A stretch of DNA of 64,000 nucleotides. It comes from Pseudarthrobacter sp. W1I19. GTDB taxonomy: Bacteria; Actinomycetota; Actinomycetes; Actinomycetales; Micrococcaceae. Shown here in pieces: positions 1 through 5,758 of this stretch (position 1 is its first letter; every line of letters begins with the position of its first letter). The notes below the pieces were generated by a model that saw only the letters and a program-made list of their open reading frames with translations, ran no database searches and was not told the origin of the DNA. The stretch lies in contig NZ_JAUSZR010000001.1 in assembly GCF_030817835.1 (NCBI RefSeq), positions 2,294,001-2,358,000 of the forward strand. Direction: 5' to 3'. The position numbers were made by a program, and so were the translations under genes.

Positions 1-584
1 CCGCTGTTGGAAAAAAGTGCAGCAAACCGGGGAGCGTCCACGGTTGCGGACATGGCGACGACGGTGAGGTCACCGCGCAGCTCCCGGACCTCGGCGAGCA
101 TGCCCACCAGCAGGTCCGTTTCCATGCCGCGTTCGTGGACCTCGTCGAGGACCACCGCTGCCGTGCCCTCAAGGCCGGGGTCGGCCAACAAGCGGCGCAA
201 CAGGATGCCGGGCGTGACGAATTCGACGACGGTTTCCTGGCCCGCCTGCCGCTCGCCGCGCACAGAGTAGCCAATCCGGCCCCCCAGAGCGCTGCCGTCC
301 AGCACGGCGAGGCGCCTTGCGGCCGCCCGGGCAGCAACGCGGCGGGGCTGGGTAACCACGATCCGCCCGCTGCCGTGTGCCACGAGGTTTGCAAGCAGCG
401 GCGGGACGAGCGTGGTCTTGCCGGTGCCCGGCGGCGCCTGTATAACTGCTGCCGGTCCTACCCCGCCACTCAGGGCCCGGGTGAGGGCAGGCAATGATTC
501 CGCAAATGCCAAGCCGGCACCAATGGTCCCGAGATCGAAGGGTTTGGCCGCCAACGGCTGCTGCTGCCTGCCCGAAGAAGTCAT
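1..584 (-). CDS. hrpB: ATP-dependent helicase HrpB, N-terminal part (cut by window edge)
   Basis: This is the first ~194 residues of a DEAH-type superfamily 2 helicase; the rest lies beyond base 1. I read Walker A APPGTGKTT at about residues 50-58, the DEAH-box variant DEVH at 147-150, and motif III SAT inside AMSATVD near 178-183. The motif Ia segment TQPRRVAARAAA and the TPGILLRRL segment are characteristic of HrpB. The start is the ATG at 584; an ATG eight bases upstream runs into a stop at once. The gene is the last of three minus-strand genes, with a 25-bp gap from the membrane protein upstream. HrpB is a putative RNA helicase whose physiological role is poorly defined in actinobacteria. 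Assignment to HrpB rather than HrpA rests on the short N-terminus before Walker A. Confidence 0.9.
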   Translation of the reverse strand, partial: MTSSGRQQQPLAAKPFDLGTIGAGLAFAESLPALTRALSGGVGPAAVIQAPPGTGKTTLVPPLLANLVAHGSGRIVVTQPRRVAARAAARRLAVLDGSALGGRIGYSVRGERQAGQETVVEFVTPGILLRRLLADPGLEGTAAVVLDEVHERGMETDLLVGMLAEVRELRGDLTVVAMSATVDAPRFAALFSNS

Positions 585-609
585 TCGTCCATTGTGCCCG
601 GAACCGGGG

Positions 610-1194
610 CTAGGGTTTTCCCTTGCCTTTACCCTTTGTTTCCTTGGCTGGATCCGGCTGAGCTGGTTCTTGTTGGACCGGCGCCGGCACCGGCGCGGGC
701 ACCGGCGCGGGCACCGGTACGACGACCGGTTGTTCGGGCGCCGGCGCCGGTTCCACGGTTGCATCGGGTGGGGGCGGCTCGGATGCTGTTACCGCAGGAA
801 CTTCGGGTGCGGGGGCAGACGCTGCCGCAAGCTGGCCAGTGATGTCCGCCCGCACGTCTTCGACTGCGGCTTCGATTCCGCGGTAACGGGACAAGGAGAT
901 CAGGCCCTGGCCGGCGGCGTCGTTCAGGTCCTTCTCCAGGGCCTCAAGTGCGGCGAGGGCGCCGTCCATCCTGTTTTCTGCTGCCGCCTGGCTGATGTTC
1001 AGGACCCTGACCTGCAGGCCCCGAAGTGTCCCGGCATCAGAATCCGGGGGCCTCAGGAGCGGAGAGGCGGCATACAGAACCACGGCAAGGCAGGCGGCAC
1101 CAGCCAGGGCGGCGGCCGCGCGCCACAGGCCGGAGTTTTTCCGGCCGGGCCGGCCACCACTGCCGGCGGCCAATGCCGGAGCCTCAGGCGGCAT
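610..1194 (-). CDS. Single-pass membrane protein with coiled segment and PVPAP-repeat tail
   Basis: A 194-residue protein of unknown function. It has a short basic N-terminus (GRPGRKN), one hydrophobic membrane segment at about residues 27-47, and a mostly helical region (about 50-125) rich in Ala, Leu, Glu and Asp that could form a coil. The low-complexity tail holds repeated PVPAP units and ends in KGKGKGKP. The layout suggests a membrane anchor with an extracytoplasmic coil and a Pro-rich wall-spanning tail. It overlaps the end of the upstream gene by 11 bp, so the two are probably translated together. The C-terminal repeats are slippage-prone and may vary between strains. Confidence 0.6.
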   Translation of the reverse strand: MPPEAPALAAGSGGRPGRKNSGLWRAAAALAGAACLAVVLYAASPLLRPPDSDAGTLRGLQVRVLNISQAAAENRMDGALAALEALEKDLNDAAGQGLISLSRYRGIEAAVEDVRADITGQLAAASAPAPEVPAVTASEPPPPDATVEPAPAPEQPVVVPVPAPVPAPVPAPVQQEPAQPDPAKETKGKGKGKP

Positions 1195-1582
1195 GCCGGC
1201 CCCGCAGCGGAATCATCGCCGCAGGCCGTGCAGGAAGCGCGGTTACTGGGGCGGTGGCTTCACGGGCAGCGGTTGCTTGGAAAGCAGGTGTTTGGGCGAT
1301 TGCTGCCGGGGCCAGCGCCGCCGGCCGGGCCGGCAGGACGCTGACCGGCGCCGTGTACACAGGAGCCTCAGCAACGTCGGCGGCCGCCCGCCGTGCCAGC
1401 AGCCGCTTGACCGCGACGCGCAGCAGGATGGCGATCGACTGCCCGAGGCCCAGCCCCAGGAGCACGTGGCCTGCAAGATACTGGCCCCCGTGGCCGGCAG
1501 CACCAAAGGGAGCGCTGAGGGCGGCGGCTGCACCGGCTGCTGCGACCACCAATGCCGAAGCGGCAGCGAAAACTGTACCCAT
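1184..1582 (-). CDS. Small Ala-rich membrane protein
   Basis: A 132-residue hypothetical protein with two hydrophobic N-terminal segments (about residues 5-25 and 33-58), the second followed by the basic stretch KRLLARR. The C-terminal half is a low-complexity Ala/Pro/Thr region. A clear Shine-Dalgarno AGGAG lies 7 bases before the ATG at 1582, which fixes the start. The gene leads a probable three-gene unit with the next membrane protein (11-bp overlap) and hrpB. Three near-identical repeats lie just upstream (1603-1758). No family is recognised; membrane location is inferred from hydrophobicity only. Confidence 0.6.
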   Translation of the reverse strand: MGTVFAAASALVVAAAGAAAALSAPFGAAGHGGQYLAGHVLLGLGLGQSIAILLRVAVKRLLARRAAADVAEAPVYTAPVSVLPARPAALAPAAIAQTPAFQATAAREATAPVTALPARPAAMIPLRGRHAA

Positions 1583-1602
1583 GGCCTACTCCTGTCTCAA
1601 TT

Positions 1603-1758
1603 AATCAGCAGGCTTACTAGTATTGGTCAGCAAGCTTACTACCTGATTGCGGCGAAGCAAGCATTGATGCCGAGGGGGTGGGAGCCCGCCGGGAGGTGCA
1701 TTGCTCAGGGTCTGGACGGTAGTACTCCACCTCTGGACAGCAATAATCAGTAGGCTTA
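1603..1758. repeat. Three direct repeats of an AATCAGYARGCTTA motif
   Basis: The divergent intergenic region holds three copies: AATCAGCAGGCTTACTA at 1603-1619, GGTCAGCAAGCTTACTA at 1625-1641, and AATCAGTAGGCTTA at 1745-1758. Copies 1 and 2 are 22 bp apart, about two helical turns; copy 3 lies about 105 bp further on. The core of copy 2, AGCAAG-CTTACT, is close to palindromic, as for a dimeric regulator. Copies 1-2 face the minus-strand membrane gene and copy 3 faces the CBS gene. The repetition is seen directly; the regulatory role is inferred. Confidence 0.55.
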
Positions 1759-1864
1759 GCATTTTTGTCATCAGCTGGTTCTGCGGGCCGCCAATCAAGA
1801 GCCAGGTCCCGAGGGGCCACCCGAACAGGCCGTCGACGCGGCACCACATCAGGAAGGAGCGATC

Positions 1865-2278
1865 ATGGCAACGGCACGGGAAATCATGACCGGGGGCGTG
1901 GAGTGCGTGGGTGAGAACGAGACCCTGGAAGCGGCCGCACGGAAGATGAAGGACCTCGATGTGGGCTCACTGCCCATCTGCGGCGAAGACAACCGGCTCA
2001 AGGGCATGCTGACGGACAGGGACATCGTGGTTAAGTGCCTGGCGGAGGGCGGGGATCCGCGGACTGCCACGGCGGGTCAGTTCGGTGAAGGCAAGCCCGT
2101 GACCATCGGAGCCGACGATTCCATCGAGGAGGCCATCAGGACCATGCAGGACCACCAGGTCCGGAGGTTGCCGGTCATTGACGGGCATGACCTGGTGGGC
2201 GTCCTCAGCCAGGGCGACATTGCGAAAAACTACCCGGAGGACCGGGTGGGCGAACTGGTGGCATTCATTTCCTATTGA
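1865..2278 (+). CDS. CBS-domain pair protein
   Basis: A stand-alone 137-residue protein made of two CBS domains, at about residues 8-62 and 72-130. Typical CBS features are visible: AREIMTGGVECV at the start, VGSLPICGEDNRLKGMLTDRDIV closing repeat 1, and VRRLPVIDGHDLVGVLSQGDIA closing repeat 2. Such pairs bind adenosyl ligands and act as energy or redox sensors, often in stress or dormancy regulons; no effector domain is attached here. AGGAAGGAG lies 7-8 bases before the ATG. The gene is monocistronic: remnant DNA follows, and the upstream gene is divergent. A repeat copy about 105 bp upstream of the start may be its operator. Confidence 0.88.
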   Translation: MATAREIMTGGVECVGENETLEAAARKMKDLDVGSLPICGEDNRLKGMLTDRDIVVKCLAEGGDPRTATAGQFGEGKPVTIGADDSIEEAIRTMQDHQVRRLPVIDGHDLVGVLSQGDIAKNYPEDRVGELVAFISY

Positions 2279-2389
2279 TTCCGGCGCTGCAGAATTTGCG
2301 GCCGCCGGAAATCCACAAGGAATCAACCAATATCAGCAGGTTGCCGCTCCGCAATTTCAGCGGGCCGGCACTTGCTTTTCCCATGTGAA

Positions 2390-2610
2390 CCCCTCTGTGG
2401 CAGCCAGGTCCATCCCGCCGTAGACAGCGGTGGCCGCCGCGGCGAATCGGATCCCGTGGGCGAGGTCCAGGACCTCCGCGTCGACCTTTGCCACATTGAC
2501 ATCGTAGAGGGCAATTTCTCCCGCCGATCCCCTGATCAGCGCCGCATACGCCAGCGGTGTGCCCACACGCGCAAAACCTTCTCCAGGAATCTTTGATGCA
2601 TCTGCATCCA
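2390..2610 (-). pseudogene. Decayed L-lactate dehydrogenase N-terminal fragment
   Basis: The minus-strand translation between the CBS gene and the DUF4397 gene contains VGTPLAYAALIRGSAGEIAL, then YDVNVAKVDAEVLDLAHG and DLAATEG. This closely follows the Rossmann fold of actinobacterial L-lactate dehydrogenases (GAGSVGTSLAYAALIRG..., ALYD...KVDAEVLDLAHG). The nucleotide-binding loop is damaged: GxGxxG reads PGEGFARVG. There is no proper start, the sequence after EG is unrelated, and the catalytic domain is absent. I therefore call it a relic of an ldh gene, not an expressed protein. It accounts for most of the 403-bp gap at 2279-2681; I see nothing else there except the SD and start of the next gene. 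Confidence 0.7.
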
Positions 2611-2681
2611 AATGGCGGCCGGCGCCGGTAGTAGGTGTGTCAGCAAAACCGCCCGCCCGGCGGGCCGAAGAAGGAGAAATC

Positions 2682-3515
2682 ATGCGCACCAGCATTTTTG
2701 CATCAGGAGCAGTGGCAGTAGCGGCGGCACTGGCTTTCGCCGGCCCCGCCCAGGCTGCCGAGGGGGACGCCCAGCTCTCCGTCCTGCACGGGGTTCCCGG
2801 GCTGACGGTGGACGTGTGGGTCAACGGCGAACGGACGCTGGACGACTTCACGCCCGGCACCCTGGCCGGCCCCCTGGCACTTCCGGCAGGAAACTACGCT
2901 CTTGCCATCACCGCCTCTGATGCCGCAGACGCGTCCGCCGCAGTGATCGGCCCGGTCAACGTGACCCTTGCCGCCAACGGCAACTACACTGCTGTGGCCG
3001 ACCTGGACGGCGCAGGGAAGCCCACGGCCAACCTGTTCACCAACGACGTCTCGGCGATTGCGGCCGGCAAAGGCAAGCTGACGGTGCGGCACGCAGCTGC
3101 AGCGCCCGCCGTCGACGTCCTGGCTGCCGGGTCCGCAGTCATCTCCAACCTGGTAAACCCGAACGAGCAGATGCTCACGCTGGACCCGGGCACCATCCCG
3201 GCTGCAGTGGCGGCGGCCGGAACCACCCAACCTGTTATCGGGCCCGCTGATGTCACGGTGGCCGAGGGCACGCACACCATTGTGTACGCCTGGGGCAGCC
3301 TGGCGGACAAGAACCTGCAGCTTGCCGTGCAGACCATCGAGGGCCTGCATTCGGCTCCGGGAGCAGTTCCGGGCGGGCGTTCAGGTGCGGCCGATGAAGG
3401 TGTCACCGGACAGGCCATGGCAGTGGCCGGGTTCGGGGCAGCAGGCATCGCGCTCGTGCTCGGCGCCGTGGCTGCTTCCCGCACCGCGGCCCTGCGCAAG
3501 GCCGGCCGGAAGTAG
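2682..3515 (+). CDS. Secreted DUF4397-domain protein with C-terminal membrane anchor
   Basis: A 277-residue exported protein. It has a signal peptide at residues 1-27 (probable cleavage after AQA), then DUF4397 repeats that begin LSVLHGVPGLTVDVWVNG and recur at LTVRHAAAAPAVDVLAAG. The C-terminus has a hydrophobic helix (AGFGAAGIALVLGAV) and a basic tail ending RKAGRK. This resembles a cell-wall-sorting signal, but no LPxTG-like pentapeptide precedes the helix. The start is the ATG at 2682 behind GAAGGAG; the frame is open further upstream without a ribosome site. The next genes are a class F sortase and a sigma/anti-sigma pair, so a surface role is likely. DUF4397 proteins are of unknown biochemical function. 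Confidence 0.85.
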   Translation: MRTSIFASGAVAVAAALAFAGPAQAAEGDAQLSVLHGVPGLTVDVWVNGERTLDDFTPGTLAGPLALPAGNYALAITASDAADASAAVIGPVNVTLAANGNYTAVADLDGAGKPTANLFTNDVSAIAAGKGKLTVRHAAAAPAVDVLAAGSAVISNLVNPNEQMLTLDPGTIPAAVAAAGTTQPVIGPADVTVAEGTHTIVYAWGSLADKNLQLAVQTIEGLHSAPGAVPGGRSGAADEGVTGQAMAVAGFGAAGIALVLGAVAASRTAALRKAGRK

Positions 3516-3524
3516 CTGACTGAC

Positions 3525-3602
3525 ATGGAAAGCACGACGGCGGCGCCCCGGTTCCGGAGGCACCTGACGTTCCGGCCCTGGCAGCGCGGGAGGCCACGGT
3601 GA
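3525..3602 (+). CDS. Possible 25-codon upstream peptide coupled to the sortase gene
   Basis: An ATG at 3525 opens a 25-codon frame rich in Arg and Pro (starts MESTTAAPRF, ends QRGRPR). Its TGA overlaps the sortase GTG start in a GTGA junction, an arrangement used for translational coupling. There is no strong Shine-Dalgarno before it, only a weak GGAAG about 14 bases upstream, so it may be chance. If real, it could be a leader peptide setting sortase expression. Confidence 0.25.
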   Translation: MESTTAAPRFRRHLTFRPWQRGRPR

Positions 3603-4297
3603 AACTTGCCACAACTGGCCGTTCCGTCCGCGCGCGGGCGGGGGCCGTCGTCGTCCTTGCCGCAACCCTCCTGTCCGGTTGCGGCACGGCAGAACCAACC
3701 ACGCCGGAGGCTGTCCCGTCCGGGGCAGCCTCTGCGTCAGCCCGTGCCGCAGCACCCCCGACCACGCCGGCTCCTGATCCCGCAACCCGGCCGCCCGCCA
3801 CCGTGCCGGACGTTCCCCTCCGCCAGGCCACTGCCGCCCCCGCTGCTCCCCGCGACCCGGCACCCCGCTTCCTCACCGTGGAGGGCACCAGCATCAGCAT
3901 GGAGATCGTGGACGTGGGCGCTTCGCCGGACGGGGCGATGGAAATTCCGGAATCCGTCAATCAGGCAGGCTGGTACCGGTATGGACCTGCACCGGGCGCA
4001 GTGGCTGGGGCAGCCGTCATCGCCGCGCACGTGGACACCACGTCGGACCGGGCGCCTTTTTCCCAATTAAGGCGCCTGCCGGCGGGAACCCTCATCACCG
4101 TTGAGCGCTACGGCGCTCCCTCGCTGGACTACCGGGTGCGTTCCGTTGAGCTGATGGCCAAGGACAGGTTCGACGGCGGTTCCCTCTTCCGCCGTGACGG
4201 CCCGCACCAGCTCAGGCTTGTGACGTGCGGCGGCCGGTGGCTGGACGAGAGACAGGACTACAGTGACAATGTCATTGTCACTGCGGAACCTGAATGA
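3599..4297 (+). CDS. Class F sortase, lipoprotein-type N-terminus
   Basis: A 232-residue membrane-associated transpeptidase. The export signal ends in a lipobox-like LLSGC (Cys28), followed by a long Ala/Pro/Thr linker to about residue 88 and then the sortase beta-barrel. The catalytic triad is visible: His144 in AAHVDT, Cys210 in LVTCGG, Arg218 in DERQDYSDN. This layout (TLxTC-like site with GG after Cys, long Pro-rich linker) fits actinobacterial class F enzymes. The start is GTG at 3599 behind GGGAGG. The gene ends in an ATGA overlap with the sigma factor gene, so the two are co-translated. The likely substrate is the DUF4397 protein just upstream, though that lacks an obvious LPxTG motif. 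Confidence 0.87.
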   Translation: MKLATTGRSVRARAGAVVVLAATLLSGCGTAEPTTPEAVPSGAASASARAAAPPTTPAPDPATRPPATVPDVPLRQATAAPAAPRDPAPRFLTVEGTSISMEIVDVGASPDGAMEIPESVNQAGWYRYGPAPGAVAGAAVIAAHVDTTSDRAPFSQLRRLPAGTLITVERYGAPSLDYRVRSVELMAKDRFDGGSLFRRDGPHQLRLVTCGGRWLDERQDYSDNVIVTAEPE

Positions 4298-4965
4298 GCC
4301 GCGAGTCAGCCCTGACACTCATTGCCGAGGAGGGGAAGGAGGCCGGTTTGGCATCTTCTGGCCAGCCGTCTTCCAGCGACGAGCAGCAAAGTGGCGGTGC
4401 GGAGCAGCGGCCGTCCGCCGGCAGCACCTGGAACCCGCAACTCGACCACTCGTTCTCGGCAGGGGATGAGAAGGCGCTGGCAGAGGCCTACCGCCAGTTC
4501 TCCCCGCTTGTGTATACCCTGGCCCTCCGGGCGCTGCGGAACCGCAGTGCAGCGGACGATGTCACCCAGGAAGTGTTCATCCGGGTATGGAGGTCCCGGG
4601 CCGCGTTCGATCCGCACAAAGCGGCGCTCCCGGCCTGGATTGTCGGCGTCACGCGGAACGCCATCTCCGATGCGCTCGCCGCCTCGGCCCGGGAATCCCG
4701 CAAGGTGCTGGCGGCAGTGGAATTGCAGCCCGAGGCAGAGGCATCCTCCATCGAGATCCTGGCGGACCGTCTGCTCCTGGACGGCGAGCTGGCCCGGCTC
4801 GGCGAACCCCAAGGCTCCATCATGCGCCTGGCCTTTTACGATGACCTGACCCACGACCAGATTTCACGGAAACTCAACCTTCCCCTTGGTACGGTCAAGA
4901 GTCACATCCGCCGCAGCCTTAGCCACCTGAGACACCGATTGGAGGTGGATCATGCAGCACCTTGA
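4294..4965 (+). CDS. ECF-type RNA polymerase sigma factor
   Basis: A 223-residue extracytoplasmic-function sigma factor. Region 2 spans about residues 50-120 with ADDVTQEVFIRVW (region 2.2) and PAWIVGVTRNAISDAL. Region 4 spans about 160-215 with LTHDQISRKLNLPLGTVKSHIRRSL, the helix-turn-helix that reads the -35 element. The first ~50 residues are a low-complexity Ser/Gln/Gly extension, so the true start may be internal. The ATGA overlap with the sortase and a 14-bp overlap with the next gene put it in one operon. The following gene is a zinc-type anti-sigma factor, so activity is probably held in check until an envelope signal. Its organisation resembles the SigK/RskA pair, but I do not assign the name. 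Confidence 0.9.
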   Translation: MSRESALTLIAEEGKEAGLASSGQPSSSDEQQSGGAEQRPSAGSTWNPQLDHSFSAGDEKALAEAYRQFSPLVYTLALRALRNRSAADDVTQEVFIRVWRSRAAFDPHKAALPAWIVGVTRNAISDALAASARESRKVLAAVELQPEAEASSIEILADRLLLDGELARLGEPQGSIMRLAFYDDLTHDQISRKLNLPLGTVKSHIRRSLSHLRHRLEVDHAAP

Positions 4966-5719
4966 CCCTGAAGCCCTGAGCCTGTTCGCCCTGGACGAGC
5001 CGATGGACGCCGGGAGCGCCGACCACCTCCGCTCCTGCCCCGAGTGCACCGCCGAGGTTGCCGCGCTGCGGCGCGCCGTCAACGCCGCCAGGACCGTCCC
5101 GGACACCGGCGGCCTGGAGGCCCCCGGCGCAAATGTCTGGGAAGCCATCCACCGGCAGCTTAGGCTCACGGACGAGGTGGCCGCGGATCCGCTGGGCCCT
5201 GCCCGCGGCCAGGATGCTGCCGAGGGGAAATCCCCATCCGAAGAACCGCGGCCGGCAGCACGGCCGGCGGAAAAGCCCGGCAGCAAGGTGACCTGGCTGC
5301 GCCGGCCGGTGACATGGCTGGCAGCGGCTGCGGCCGCCGTCGTCATTGCTGCCGGAGTGGTGGTGGCCGTCAACCGCACATCCCCGCCGGTGACCCTCGC
5401 CTCGGCCCAGCTGGAACCGCTGGCCCGTTTCACAGCCACTGGTTCGGCAACGGTTACCGAGTCCGGCGACGGCTCACGGAGCATCGAAGTGAGACTTAAT
5501 AAAGCAGAAGCCGGCGGGTACCAGGAAGTCTGGCTGATTGCCCCCGATCTGTCCCGCCTGGTCAGCCTCGGAATCATGAACTCATCGTCCGGCCGCTTCG
5601 ACGTACCGGCCGGCCTTGACCTTTCCAGCTACCCCATCGTGGACGTCTCCGACGAGCCGCTGGACGGCAATCCGGCACACTCCAGCGTCAGCATCGTCCG
5701 GGGTACGCTCAGCTCCTGA
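4952..5719 (+). CDS. Transmembrane zinc-binding anti-sigma factor (RskA-like)
   Basis: A 255-residue membrane protein. The N-terminal cytoplasmic zinc anti-sigma domain carries H25-x3-C29-x2-C32 (DHLRSCPEC). A charged linker follows, then one transmembrane helix near residues 117-140 (VTWLAAAAAAVVIAAGVVVAV). The extracytoplasmic RskA-type domain contains TVTESGDGS, QEVWLIAPDLSRLVSLG and the end SVSIVRGTL. The gene overlaps the sigma factor by 14 bp, the usual stoichiometric coupling. Such proteins are released by regulated proteolysis, freeing the sigma factor. The outer-face domain suggests sensing at the cell surface, in keeping with the sortase and surface protein upstream. Confidence 0.88.
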   Translation: MQHLDPEALSLFALDEPMDAGSADHLRSCPECTAEVAALRRAVNAARTVPDTGGLEAPGANVWEAIHRQLRLTDEVAADPLGPARGQDAAEGKSPSEEPRPAARPAEKPGSKVTWLRRPVTWLAAAAAAVVIAAGVVVAVNRTSPPVTLASAQLEPLARFTATGSATVTESGDGSRSIEVRLNKAEAGGYQEVWLIAPDLSRLVSLGIMNSSSGRFDVPAGLDLSSYPIVDVSDEPLDGNPAHSSVSIVRGTLSS

Positions 5720-5758
5720 AGACCGGCACCCCAACCGTGGCCAGTCCGGCGCGGGGCG

